64,000 bases of DNA from CAWVSB01 sp046710535 (GTDB lineage: Bacteria > Pseudomonadota > Gammaproteobacteria > Pseudomonadales > CAWVSB01). Both the position numbers and the translations under genes were made by a program. Under the pieces are notes generated by a model, which saw only the letters and a list, made by a program, of their open reading frames with translations, made no database searches and was not told the DNA's origin. The stretch is taken from assembly GCA_046710535.1 (NCBI GenBank), contig JBKEHH010000014.1, positions 1 through 64,000 of the forward strand, written 5' to 3'. Below, piece after piece: positions 24,922 through 34,483 of this stretch; position 1 is the first letter of the stretch; each line of letters begins with the position of its first letter.

Positions 24922-26518
24922 TCGGTATTGCTCCAATAAGTTTTTTTGTATATTCATGCTGAGGATTATTAAAAACATCCTCAGTATTATTCAATTCAAT
25001 AATTTTTCCAGCATTCATAACTGCAGTGCGGTCACACAGATAACGAATAACTGACAAGTCGTGTGATACAAAAATAATCGATAACTGATATTTTTTAACC
25101 AAACCTAATAGCAATTTCATTATCTGCGCCTGAATAGTTACATCCAGCGCTGACACAGGCTCGTCGGCAATAATGACTTTTGGGCTTACTGCCAAGGCAC
25201 GTGCTATCGCGATGCGTTGGCGTTGACCGCCTGAAAATTCGTGTGGGTATTTACGGATATCGCTAGGTAATAGGCCAACTTCTTGCATTAGTTCAGCAAT
25301 ACGCTGATTCAGCGCCACTTTGTTTAAGTTTGAGTGTAATTTAAGTGGCTCTAATAACGCATCAAACACAGACATACGCGGATTTAGTGACGAGTAGGGG
25401 TCTTGGAAAATAATTTGTAAGTCTTTGCGAGTATTTTTAAGTGCGTGTTTGTTAAGTGTTGTTAGCTCGATGCCTTCTAATTTAATGCTGCCGCTAGTGG
25501 CTTTAACTAGCTGCAGTATCGTTTTTGATAGTGTCGATTTACCACAGCCCGACTCGCCAACTAAACCTAATATCTCACCTTTATGCAGCTTAAGGCTTAC
25601 ATCAATCACGGCATTCATAGTTTGTTTTTTACTAAAAAAACCGCCAGTGGTTGAATACTGAGTAGTTAGGTTTTGTATAGAGAGAACTTCTTCTTGGTTG
25701 TTATTAAATGCATATTCAGCTGGTTTAGCACTTGCGGGTATTGCCGCTAAAAGCTTGCGAGTGTAGTCGTGCTGAGTATTGTTAAAAATATCACTGGTGC
25801 TGCCTTGTTCGACAATTTCACCTTTGTTCATTACTAATACGCGGTCGGCAATTTGTGCGACTACTGCTAAGTCGTGAGTGACAAACAATATAGCGATGTT
25901 ACGCTTTTTTTGTAATGCGCTTAGCAGCTCAAATATCTGTGCTTGTATGGTGACATCAAGCGCGGTGGTGGGCTCGTCAGCTATTAATAAATCCGGCTCT
26001 GTCATTAGCGCCATGGCGATCATTACTCGCTGACGCATACCACCAGAGAATTCATGTGGGTATTGTTTTAGGCGCTGCGGCACATCACTTATGCCGACTT
26101 CTGTTAATGCATCTATCGCTTTTAGCTTGGCCTCTTTCTTACTAATGCTGCTATGGTTTTGCAGCGCTTCAATAAGCTGTGAGCCAATATTTAGGTAAGG
26201 ATTTAGCGAGGTCATTGGGTCTTGAAAGATCATCGCGATACGGTTGCCACGGATATTTTGTAGTTCAGCTTTACTACATTGAAATAAGTCTTTGCCTTCG
26301 AAGATCGCTTTGCCGGCTGTAATTTCACCAGGCGGAGTTGGCACTAAGCCCAGCAGTGAATAACAAGATACCGACTTACCAGAGCCAGACTCGCCAACAA
26401 TGGCAACGGTTTCCCCGGCGTTTATTTCATAGCTGATGTTGTTAACCGCATTAACTATGCCATCACGGCTATGGAAGCTAATGCTTAAGTTTTCAACGCT
26501 TAACAATGCCATAGTCAC
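24914..26518 (-). CDS. Fused oligopeptide ABC transporter ATPase (OppD-OppF/YejF type)
   Basis: A 534-residue protein with two complete ABC ATPase domains. The first has Walker A GESGSGKS, signature SGGMRQR and Walker B LLIADEPTTALD; the second has GESGCGKST, SGGQRQR and VIIADEPVSALD. Both have the C-terminal oligopeptide-transporter extension typical of OppD/OppF (ending NNPQHEYTKKLIGAIP). The arrangement matches fused YejF/GsiA-type subunits. It energises peptide import by the adjacent OppB/C permeases. It abuts oppC (start 26518, next stop 26519) and is last in a minus-strand operon. Confidence 0.95.
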   Translation of the reverse strand: MTMALLSVENLSISFHSRDGIVNAVNNISYEINAGETVAIVGESGSGKSVSCYSLLGLVPTPPGEITAGKAIFEGKDLFQCSKAELQNIRGNRIAMIFQDPMTSLNPYLNIGSQLIEALQNHSSISKKEAKLKAIDALTEVGISDVPQRLKQYPHEFSGGMRQRVMIAMALMTEPDLLIADEPTTALDVTIQAQIFELLSALQKKRNIAILFVTHDLAVVAQIADRVLVMNKGEIVEQGSTSDIFNNTQHDYTRKLLAAIPASAKPAEYAFNNNQEEVLSIQNLTTQYSTTGGFFSKKQTMNAVIDVSLKLHKGEILGLVGESGCGKSTLSKTILQLVKATSGSIKLEGIELTTLNKHALKNTRKDLQIIFQDPYSSLNPRMSVFDALLEPLKLHSNLNKVALNQRIAELMQEVGLLPSDIRKYPHEFSGGQRQRIAIARALAVSPKVIIADEPVSALDVTIQAQIMKLLLGLVKKYQLSIIFVSHDLSVIRYLCDRTAVMNAGKIIELNNTEDVFNNPQHEYTKKLIGAIPTT

Positions 26519-27412
26519 TTAACCTTTCGATACGCGCGGGTCTAGCGCATCGCGCAGGCCGTCGCCTAAAAAGTTAAGTGCAAATAGGGTTAGCGACAAG
26601 GCTAACCCCGGGAAGACTAATAGCCAGGGGTATTCTTCCATGGTTTCAACGCCGTAAGATATAAGCAAGCCCCATGAGCTTTCGGGCGGTTGTATGCCTA
26701 AACCTAAAAAGCTTAAAAATGCTTCTAACAGCATCACGCTAGGAATCGTTAAGGTGACATAAACAATAATTGGCCCTAGTGCATTGGGGATGATATGCCG
26801 AGTGATAATTTGCCAAGGTGACAAGCCAATAACAACGGCAGCATCTACGAACTCTTGTTGGCGCAGTGTTAGTACTTGGCCGCGAACAATGCGAGCCATG
26901 GTTAGCCATTCAACGCAGCCGATGGCTAAAAACAATAACAAAATACTGCGACCAAACACGACCATGAGTAGAATAATAAAAATCATAAATGGTAGGGCGT
27001 AAAGAATATCGACAATGCGCATCATCACTGCATCTGTTTTACCACCCACATAACCGGCAACAGCGCCCCAAAGCACGCCAATAAGTAATGCAACTGCGGT
27101 AGCGATAAAGCCAACAGCGAGTGAGACTCTGCCGCCATACATTACGCGGGTTAGTAAGTCGCGGCCAAAGGTGTCGGTGCCAAACCAATGGGCAGCGGAG
27201 GGCGATGTTACACCTAGATCTAGATTTTGTGTCTCGTATGAATAAGGCGCGATAAATGGTGTTAGCAGAGCGACGACAACCATGAATAGCAAAAACCACA
27301 GCCCAGCCATGGCCAGTTTATTTTGACGCAGCCGGTCGATAGCGTCTTGCCACAGTGAGCGACCTTGCACAGCTTGGTTTAGCAATTGCTCACTTTGCGG
27401 TTGGCTAATCAT
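26519..27412 (-). CDS. oppC: Oligopeptide ABC transporter permease OppC
   Basis: A 297-residue permease with an N-terminal extended helix (KLAMAGLWFLLFMVVVALL), a periplasmic loop with SPSAAHWFGTDTFGRDLLTRVMYG, which is a signature of the OppC/DppC branch, and five more helices. The EAA-like cytoplasmic loop that contacts the ATPase is around DAAVVIGLSPWQIITRHIIPN. It overlaps oppB by 4 bases, so translational coupling is likely. Confidence 0.95.
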   Translation of the reverse strand: MISQPQSEQLLNQAVQGRSLWQDAIDRLRQNKLAMAGLWFLLFMVVVALLTPFIAPYSYETQNLDLGVTSPSAAHWFGTDTFGRDLLTRVMYGGRVSLAVGFIATAVALLIGVLWGAVAGYVGGKTDAVMMRIVDILYALPFMIFIILLMVVFGRSILLLFLAIGCVEWLTMARIVRGQVLTLRQQEFVDAAVVIGLSPWQIITRHIIPNALGPIIVYVTLTIPSVMLLEAFLSFLGLGIQPPESSWGLLISYGVETMEEYPWLLVFPGLALSLTLFALNFLGDGLRDALDPRVSKG

Positions 27413-28341
27413 TGTGACTTACCGGTGTAGCTTAATCGTGGGTTAAGCCATACAGCCAAAATGTCTGATAAAAGGTTAAACACAATAATTAGCACCGAGA
27501 AGAATATTGTGGTGCCCATAATCATAGTGTAGTCGCGGTTGAATGCGGCCTGAACGTAAAAGCGGCCTAAGCCTGGTATTTGGAAAATGGTTTCGACTAC
27601 AAACGAGCCAGACAATAAACCTGCAATAGCCGGTCCTAAAAATGATACGACTGGCAATAAGCCGCCACGCAGCGCATGTTTAAAAACGATTTTGTACTCT
27701 GGTGTGCCTTTGGCGCGAGCTGTCCGAATATAGTCTTGCGAGAGCACTTCTAACATACCGCCACGAGTTAAACGCGCTATGTAGGCGGCATAAGTGGCGC
27801 CCAAAGTAATAGAGGGCAGTATTTTATCACCAGCAGAATAGCCCCAGCCCGATACCGGCAGCCATTCAAGCCAAATGCCAAATAACAGTACTAATAATGG
27901 TCCTAACAAAAACGATGGCATACAAATGCCTACCATTGCCGTCGAGATTGGAATGTAGTCTAAAGCTGTATTAGGCCGCAGTGATGCCAACAAGCCCGCG
28001 CCAATGCCAATAAACAACGCGACAATGATGGCGTTTATGGCCAGCTCAAAGGTGACTGGCAGGCCGGTAAATATCATTTCAGACACGCTGCGGGTAGGGT
28101 ATTTAAACGACGGGCCAAAATCGCCTTTTAATACATTACCTAGGTAGTCGATAAATTGTTCATGCACTGGCGCGTCAAGATTGTAACGCTCGTTGAGTTT
28201 TTCTAATACATAAGGTGATACGGTCTTTTCAGTATCAAACGGGCCACCCGGTGCTTGGCGAATGAGTACAAATGTTACCACCATAACAACCAGCAACACG
28301 GGTATGGCTTGGAGTAATCTTATGCAGATAAATTTCAGCAT
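27409..28341 (-). CDS. oppB: Oligopeptide ABC transporter permease OppB
   Basis: A 310-residue six-helix permease of the OppB/DppB branch, with the family start MLKFICIRLLQAIPVLLVV, the VTFVLIRQAPGGPF motif and a C-terminal end NPRLSY. The EAA loop lies at about TARAKGTPEYKIVFKHALR. It follows oppA by 2 bases. Confidence 0.95.
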   Translation of the reverse strand: MLKFICIRLLQAIPVLLVVMVVTFVLIRQAPGGPFDTEKTVSPYVLEKLNERYNLDAPVHEQFIDYLGNVLKGDFGPSFKYPTRSVSEMIFTGLPVTFELAINAIIVALFIGIGAGLLASLRPNTALDYIPISTAMVGICMPSFLLGPLLVLLFGIWLEWLPVSGWGYSAGDKILPSITLGATYAAYIARLTRGGMLEVLSQDYIRTARAKGTPEYKIVFKHALRGGLLPVVSFLGPAIAGLLSGSFVVETIFQIPGLGRFYVQAAFNRDYTMIMGTTIFFSVLIIVFNLLSDILAVWLNPRLSYTGKSQ

Positions 28342-28343
28342 TG

Positions 28344-29966
28344 TTAGTTTGCTTGTTTCTCTAAGTAGACATATTTATAGGGGTGATGGTCTAGGACATT
28401 GTCATACCAACCTGTAACTTCTGGTGCTTTTAGATATATTTTTGCATAAGTATAGATTGGCATTATTGGCACTTTATTAACTAATATCGCTTCGGCTTGT
28501 TGAAATAACTCATAACGCTCGCTTTGCTTGGTTGTTTTTGCAGCCTGACGAATAAGTTGGTCGTATCGGGAATTAGAAAAGCCCGTTTGATTGTTGCCGC
28601 CGCCGGTAACGAACATATCCAAAAAAGTATTAGGATCAACATAGTCACCAATCCAACTGGCGCGAGCTATCACATAGTCCATATTTTGAACGGTAAATAA
28701 GTAAGATTTCCAGTCTTGGTTGTATAAATTAACATTGATACCAAGGTTTGTTTTCCACATTTGCTGCAATGCGACTGCTATTTTTCGATGGCCTTCACTA
28801 GTGTTATACAAAATATCAAAGGCCGGAATTCCTGCGCCATTAGGATAGCCCGCATCTACCAAGAGTTGCTTGGCTTTATCTATATCGAATTCTATTTTTG
28901 CCCTAGGTGTATAGCCTAGTGTTCCAGCAGGGGTCAGGTTGTAGGCAGGAGATTGTCCGCCTTTTACTACCGCATCGATGATCTTTTGGCGATCAATAGA
29001 CATAGCCAAGGCTTGTCTTACTCGGTAATCATCTAATGGCGGCTTGGTGGTATTAAAACGATAGAAATAGGTGCCTAGGTATGGCGATATAGTAAGTAGA
29101 TGAGATTTATTGGCTTTATATTTAGCGATTTTGTTTTCCGCAAGCGAGTTAGTTAAGTGAAGCGCTTTTGCTCTAAACATCCTCTCTTCGGTCACAAGGT
29201 TATCAATTGGATAAAAGCGTATTTCTTTTAATCGTACTGTCTTTGCATCCCAGTAATACCGGTTAGGTTGTACCCGAATGATTCTGTTTAACGCCCATTC
29301 TGTCAGTTGAAAAGCACCGTTACCAACGTAGTTGCCAGCTCTTGTCCATAAGCTTCCTGGATCGTCTATCGCGCCAAACTTCTCTATAGTTTTACGATGC
29401 ACAGGAAAGGTGCTGTAGTGAGTTAGCATTGATAAGAAGTAGGGTGTAGGTGCGTTTAGTTTTACTTGAAAGGTTAGTTCGTCTAATGCTTTTGCGCCTA
29501 CCTGAGCAAAGTCGTTAATCACGCCTTTATTGAAATCTTCAGCCCCAGTAACAATAAATAGCTGATACGCATATTCGGCCGCTAGGTCTGGCATTAACAA
29601 CCGCTGCCAAGAGTAGACAAAATCATTAGCGGTAACACTGTCGCCATTAGACCATTTGCCGTTTGGATTGAGGTGGAATGTATAGGTGGTTAAATCTTCA
29701 GAGATGTCCCAGCTACTAGCGGCACCAGGAAGTGGCGCTAAGGTTTCGGGATGTTCAGATATTAAGCCTTCTAGCAGCGTAGCAATTATATTGTGCTCAG
29801 TTACACCTGTGGCTAAATGTGGATCTAAGCCCTGAGGTTCGGTGCCATTGCCAGCATGAAATATCTGCTGCTCTGTACCGGTAGCAACATTATTGGCCAT
29901 TTTACCGCAGCTGATAAGCAGTAAAGAGCAGCTAATAATGAATACTAATTGACTCACTATTTTCAT
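28344..29966 (-). CDS. oppA: Oligopeptide-binding lipoprotein OppA-like (SBP family 5)
   Basis: A 540-residue solute-binding protein of extracellular family 5. The signal peptide ends in the lipobox LLISC (Cys about 20). Family marks are EPQGLDPHLA, NGKWSNGDSVTANDFVYSWQRL, LMPDLAAEYAY and, in lobe 2, DYRVRQALAMSIDRQKI. It captures peptides in the periplasm for OppBC. It lies between the M3 peptidase (2-base gap) and oppB (2-base gap), which argues strongly for one polycistronic unit devoted to peptide uptake. Confidence 0.9.
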   Translation of the reverse strand: MKIVSQLVFIISCSLLLISCGKMANNVATGTEQQIFHAGNGTEPQGLDPHLATGVTEHNIIATLLEGLISEHPETLAPLPGAASSWDISEDLTTYTFHLNPNGKWSNGDSVTANDFVYSWQRLLMPDLAAEYAYQLFIVTGAEDFNKGVINDFAQVGAKALDELTFQVKLNAPTPYFLSMLTHYSTFPVHRKTIEKFGAIDDPGSLWTRAGNYVGNGAFQLTEWALNRIIRVQPNRYYWDAKTVRLKEIRFYPIDNLVTEERMFRAKALHLTNSLAENKIAKYKANKSHLLTISPYLGTYFYRFNTTKPPLDDYRVRQALAMSIDRQKIIDAVVKGGQSPAYNLTPAGTLGYTPRAKIEFDIDKAKQLLVDAGYPNGAGIPAFDILYNTSEGHRKIAVALQQMWKTNLGINVNLYNQDWKSYLFTVQNMDYVIARASWIGDYVDPNTFLDMFVTGGGNNQTGFSNSRYDQLIRQAAKTTKQSERYELFQQAEAILVNKVPIMPIYTYAKIYLKAPEVTGWYDNVLDHHPYKYVYLEKQAN

Positions 29967-29968
29967 TG

Positions 29969-31996
29969 TTACTGATTTAGCCGTTCTATAAATGCATCAA
30001 AGTTACTGGGCCGGCCGAGGAAGTCAGTCACCAGATCTTTGGCGTCTTTTGATCCACCTGGCGCTAGCACTGTTTGTCGATAATGGTTAGCTAGCTCGGT
30101 GTTGCGCATTCCTTGCTTCTTAAACTCGCTTAGAATATCAGCGGCGATTACTTCAGACCACATGTAGGTGTAATAGGCAGCCGAATAGCCATAAAGATGC
30201 CCAAAACTTGCATAGAAGTGGGTGTCATCAATGTAAGCAAATGGTGAGTATTGATTTTGTAGCTCTATCATTTTCTGTTTTAGGTTCAATTCGTCGGGCA
30301 ATGTTTGATAGTAGTTTAACGATAAGGCGGCATAGAACATTTGGTTTTTAATATGGGTACCACGATTGAAGTCTCTTGCTTTACGCATTTTTTCCACTAG
30401 CTCTCTAGGGATTACTTCGCCGTTTTTATTGATTGCAAAAGTAGAAATTGAATCATAATCCCATATCCATTCCTCTAACATTTGTGACGGTGCTTCAACA
30501 AAATCTCTTTCCGTTGCAGTTCCTGCAAAACTAACCCAGCGCTGTTTACCACCGAAAATACTGTGGATCAGATGACCAAATTCATGAAGAAATGTTTCGA
30601 CCTGCCTGTGTTCCATTAGACTGTTGTCATCGCCGCCTGGAAAATTACACACTAAAGCGGCTACCGGTAACTGCTGTCCGTCTATACCAGGCTGAAGACC
30701 AAACTGAGCGGCGTGTTTGAATTTGTCGTCTCGTGGATGCATATCGAGGTAAAAGCGACCAATAATACTTTCGCCTTCCCATATTTCAAACGCTTCAACG
30801 CTGTCATCCCAAACGTCAGTCTGCCAAGGCTTTATTTGGACCTGAAATAAGTCCTCTATTAATTGAAAAATACCGTGTTTAACTTTGTTGTACTCAAAGT
30901 ATTGGCGAATTTCTTTGGTGTCTACTTCAAAGTCGTCTCGTCGTACCTTTTCTTCAATGTAAGCTTTTTGCCAGTTTTGAACTGAAGTTGCAGAGCTATC
31001 GATAGTCTTAAGTGTGCTCAGTAACTGGCTATAGTCGGCCTGCGCGCGGGGTTCTGCCATTGATGAAATACGTTCAATAAAGTCAGCGACAACCTGTGGA
31101 TTTTTAACCATTAGTACTTCAGTCGCATAGGTGGCGTAGTCTTTGTAGCCCAGCGTCTGCGCATAATCATGGCGGGTTGCAATAATTTGTTTTAACACCT
31201 GATCATTTTTGGGATAGGCGCGATTGAGAAACTGAGTATAGATAGCCTTTTTAGCATCATCATCATGGGCGTAGCGCACAAATGGGAAAAAATCTGGATA
31301 GTCGGTAGTTATCGTGATTTTGTCTTGTTCACTGGAGGTATGCGCTGCTATGTAATCTTCAGGTAAGCCGTCTAATTGCTTAGTAGAAGTTAGTTCAATT
31401 GAACGTACATCTTCTCTGATATTTTTAGAGAATTCTTGTCCCAGCGAGGTAAGCGTTTCGTTGATCTCGCGGATACGCTCGCGGGTATTATCATCTTGAT
31501 CGACACCAGAACGTTTGAAATCACGAATTAGATGGTTGTGAAACCGCTGGGTTTCTAGGTCGTCGTCGGTGGTATCGACTTGCTTGATACGCGAATAGAG
31601 CGGCTTTGACAGGCCTAGATTTGTAGACAGCTTCGAGAAATCTTTAATGCATTGATCTGCCGCAGTTTGAACGGCCTTATCGGGATGAACACTGTTAAGT
31701 AGGTATGTTAATCCTGTCGCGTTATCTAACTCAATAAAAAGCTCATTTAACGGAGTTAATAGGGTCTCTGCAGTATAAGGAGCCGACGACTGCTCTAGTC
31801 TAGCCAAATCACTTTTCGCGCCGTCTAAGTTTTGCTGGCAGTTAATGGTTAGCTGCTCTGCTGTTAGGCTTTTATCAAAATAATAATGATTAGGGGTGGT
31901 GTATGGCGTAAGTTTCGTCTCTTGGGCTGATTCTAGTGATGGTTGGCATGAAACGATACAAACAGACGAGGTAAACGCCAAGGCGAGTTTACGCAT
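29969..31996 (-). CDS. M3-family zinc metallopeptidase (lipoprotein oligopeptidase)
   Basis: A 675-residue thimet oligopeptidase-family (M3A) enzyme. The zinc motif HEFGH is at about 471-475 (TFLHEFGHLIHSIFGG), with the downstream Glu ligand in DFVEAPSQMLEEW. It has a signal peptide with Cys at about residue 17 after VS, a possible though not classical lipobox, so it is probably periplasmic rather than cytoplasmic like OpdA. It heads the opp operon (gap of 2 bases to oppA), implying that it trims peptides before or during import. Confidence 0.9.
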   Translation of the reverse strand: MRKLALAFTSSVCIVSCQPSLESAQETKLTPYTTPNHYYFDKSLTAEQLTINCQQNLDGAKSDLARLEQSSAPYTAETLLTPLNELFIELDNATGLTYLLNSVHPDKAVQTAADQCIKDFSKLSTNLGLSKPLYSRIKQVDTTDDDLETQRFHNHLIRDFKRSGVDQDDNTRERIREINETLTSLGQEFSKNIREDVRSIELTSTKQLDGLPEDYIAAHTSSEQDKITITTDYPDFFPFVRYAHDDDAKKAIYTQFLNRAYPKNDQVLKQIIATRHDYAQTLGYKDYATYATEVLMVKNPQVVADFIERISSMAEPRAQADYSQLLSTLKTIDSSATSVQNWQKAYIEEKVRRDDFEVDTKEIRQYFEYNKVKHGIFQLIEDLFQVQIKPWQTDVWDDSVEAFEIWEGESIIGRFYLDMHPRDDKFKHAAQFGLQPGIDGQQLPVAALVCNFPGGDDNSLMEHRQVETFLHEFGHLIHSIFGGKQRWVSFAGTATERDFVEAPSQMLEEWIWDYDSISTFAINKNGEVIPRELVEKMRKARDFNRGTHIKNQMFYAALSLNYYQTLPDELNLKQKMIELQNQYSPFAYIDDTHFYASFGHLYGYSAAYYTYMWSEVIAADILSEFKKQGMRNTELANHYRQTVLAPGGSKDAKDLVTDFLGRPSNFDAFIERLNQ

Positions 31997-32092
31997 TGAT
32001 AAGATCCTAAAAGTTAGTTGTAAAAACAGACATCCAATTAATAAAGTGGCTTAACTTACCATTAAGTACAGAACTAGCAAAGCGGCGTTTAC

Positions 32093-33571
32093 TCAGCTTG
32101 TCTTACTAACATCCACATACAAGGTTAGGCGTTGGCCCGGTTTTAAAACATTGAGTTTGTTCAGGCCATTCCAACGTTTCAAATCTGACACCGTGACTTT
32201 GAATTTAGTTGCAATTCGTGACAAAGAATCGCCACTGCGAACTGAATAATTGAGTTTTCTTATGTAATTGGCGCTGTCGATGCTGTTTAGGCTGGCAGGC
32301 ATTGCTGAGCCAAGTGACAGCTTTTGGCCTATTTTAAGTGTTGAATTGGACTTGATATTGTTCCAGGCGGCAAGTTTACTCACGCTAGTTTTGTGCTTTC
32401 TGGCGATGCCCCATAAGTTATCCCCATTTTCAACCACATAAAAGTTACTGAGGTCTTGCGGGTTGTTGGTGAGGACATACAAGTTTGCTTTAATTTGAGC
32501 CGATTTTCCCACTGGCCAAAGCAAAGTGTATGGTCCTTCCGGGTCGGTTTGGGTGCGGTTAAAACCAGGGTTTAGCAGTCGTAGCTGTCCCATTGTGATA
32601 CCACCTAGTTCGGCCGCTTTCTTCAGGCTTACCTGTTGGGTGAGGGCAATGGTTTCAAAATAAGCAGTATCTGGCGTCGTGGCCCAACTCACGCCGTATT
32701 GATCCGGATTCTTAATAAGTCTTGATAAAGCTATTAACTTTGGGACGTAAGCCCTTGTTTCACTTGGTAATTTTAGTGACCAAAAGTCGGTGTCTTTATT
32801 GGCTTTGACGTTTTTACGGATCTCTCTATCAACGCGGCCCATACCACTGTTATACGCGGCCAAGGCTAACAACCAGTCACCGTCATAACGCTTAGCAAGC
32901 ATAGATAGGTATTCGATAGCCGCACGGGTAGATTCCACCACATCACGGCGGCCGTCATACCACCAGGTTTGTTTTAAGCCCATTTGCTTGCCAGTATCAG
33001 GTATAAACTGCCACATTCCCGAAGCAAGCCCAGGTGAATAAGCGAAAGGGTCAAACGCGCTTTCTACTATTGGCAGCAACGCTATATCCTGGGGAATATT
33101 GTGCTTTTCCAGCTCACCGACAATGTAGTAAATATAGGGGCGGGCGCGGCTATTAACTCTGGCGAGATATTCTGGGTGATTTTTGAACCAATTAATGTGG
33201 TCGTCAATTCGTTTGTGGTCGGCATGAGTGTCTAAAACTATGCCATCGCGGACTCTATCCCATACGTCGGTTGAATTATGATCAATGTAACCTTCACCAG
33301 ATTCTGAATGGCAGTGGGTGTTAGTGGTGATAATTCCGTCAATTATTTCATCTATTGACAGCTTATTAAGGGTTGCTTCAATCGGTTCCATCGACACTGT
33401 TTGTTGCTGGCTACTGCAGCCTGCGAGCAGCAGAGCAAAAAGCAGTGCCAGTGAGCGTGTAAAACGGATGGATTTATAGTTGGCGATTGAACGTATTGAA
33501 GCTGACAAAAATACACCAATTGGCTGAGGGTAGTGTTGCGCCAAGTCTAGTTGGCTAGACTGACAAGTCAA
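32093..33571 (-). CDS. mltD: Membrane-bound lytic murein transglycosylase D
   Basis: An SLT-type lytic transglycosylase. The lipoprotein leader ends LLAGC. The catalytic Glu is in LPIVESAFDPFAYSPG, followed by ASGMWQFIPDTGK and WLLALAAYNSGMGRVDREI, the standard MltD motifs. C-terminal LysM domains follow: NFYVVENGDNLWGIARKHKT and NYSVRSGDSLSRIATKF are clear, with a further LysM-like end. It cleaves the glycan strand of peptidoglycan. The longest frame begins at a TTG (33571) without a visible ribosome binding site; a later TTG just before the leader is equally possible, so the start is uncertain. It neighbours gloB as in E. coli. Confidence 0.9.
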   Translation of the reverse strand: MTCQSSQLDLAQHYPQPIGVFLSASIRSIANYKSIRFTRSLALLFALLLAGCSSQQQTVSMEPIEATLNKLSIDEIIDGIITTNTHCHSESGEGYIDHNSTDVWDRVRDGIVLDTHADHKRIDDHINWFKNHPEYLARVNSRARPYIYYIVGELEKHNIPQDIALLPIVESAFDPFAYSPGLASGMWQFIPDTGKQMGLKQTWWYDGRRDVVESTRAAIEYLSMLAKRYDGDWLLALAAYNSGMGRVDREIRKNVKANKDTDFWSLKLPSETRAYVPKLIALSRLIKNPDQYGVSWATTPDTAYFETIALTQQVSLKKAAELGGITMGQLRLLNPGFNRTQTDPEGPYTLLWPVGKSAQIKANLYVLTNNPQDLSNFYVVENGDNLWGIARKHKTSVSKLAAWNNIKSNSTLKIGQKLSLGSAMPASLNSIDSANYIRKLNYSVRSGDSLSRIATKFKVTVSDLKRWNGLNKLNVLKPGQRLTLYVDVSKTS

Positions 33572-33609
33572 GGCGCGGCAGGGTATTAACTGATAAATGT
33601 GAGGTATGT

Positions 33610-34383
33610 TTAGAAATTGTTTTTCCAGTGGCGAATTTCGGTAAACACGTCGTCTTCATCATTAGAGCAGCTAGGGTTTTTAGTTTGTGCGGCACTGACA
33701 ACCGCAGGCTGGTCGCTGCGCATAAACGGGTTGGTTGTTAGCTCATCGTTAATTGTTGATGGTACCGTAGATTTGTCATCTTGGCGCAGCTGCTGGCAGT
33801 GTTTAATGCGTTGAGTTAACGCTTCATTACTGGGCTCAACTGCTGCCGCAAAGGCTAGATTTGCTAACGTGTATTCGTGGGCACAGTAGACTTTAGTAGC
33901 AGGGGGCAATGAGGCCAGCTTACTCAACGAGGCTCTCATCATTGGTGCAGTGCCTTCAAATACGCGACCACAGCCACCAGCAAACAAAGTATCGCCACAC
34001 AGTAAAATTTCACCGATGGGTGATTCGCTGCAGTAATAGGCAATGTGGTCTAAGGTATGCCCAGGGACTTCTATCACACTAAAATTACAGCCTAAGACTT
34101 CTATTGAGTCGCCATCACGCATAGTTTTCGTGATATTAATGAAGTGTGCCGATTCAGGACCGGGAATAACTAACTGGGGATATTGACTACGCAGTTGTTC
34201 AACGCCACCAGTGTGATCAAAATGATGATGGGTGATTATGATGCCCTCTAACTCAAGACCTTTCGCTGCCAGTTTAGCAATGACCGGTTGGGCATCGCCG
34301 GGGTCTACTACCCACGCTTTTTTATTGTTATGCAGTAACCAGATATAGTTGTCACTAAAGGCTTTAATGGCTTCGATTTGCAT
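33610..34383 (-). CDS. gloB: Hydroxyacylglutathione hydrolase (glyoxalase II)
   Basis: A 257-residue metallo-beta-lactamase-fold enzyme that hydrolyses S-D-lactoylglutathione to D-lactate and glutathione, completing methylglyoxal detoxification. It shows the metal motif THHHFDHTGG (51-60), the second His in VPGHTLDHIAYY, Asp in LLCGDTLFAGGCGR and the C-terminal glutathione-site segment, ending KNNF. Length matches GloB. It is divergent from the methyltransferase and next to mltD, the conserved locus. Confidence 0.95.
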   Translation of the reverse strand: MQIEAIKAFSDNYIWLLHNNKKAWVVDPGDAQPVIAKLAAKGLELEGIIITHHHFDHTGGVEQLRSQYPQLVIPGPESAHFINITKTMRDGDSIEVLGCNFSVIEVPGHTLDHIAYYCSESPIGEILLCGDTLFAGGCGRVFEGTAPMMRASLSKLASLPPATKVYCAHEYTLANLAFAAAVEPSNEALTQRIKHCQQLRQDDKSTVPSTINDELTTNPFMRSDQPAVVSAAQTKNPSCSNDEDDVFTEIRHWKNNF

Positions 34384-34483
34384 GGTTTGATCCTGAGGAT
34401 TTTTGTACTAATGAGGTAAATCATACCTTGTACTGTGTTTGATCCCAACGGTATTATCTACTTTTACGAATTTCAATATTATT

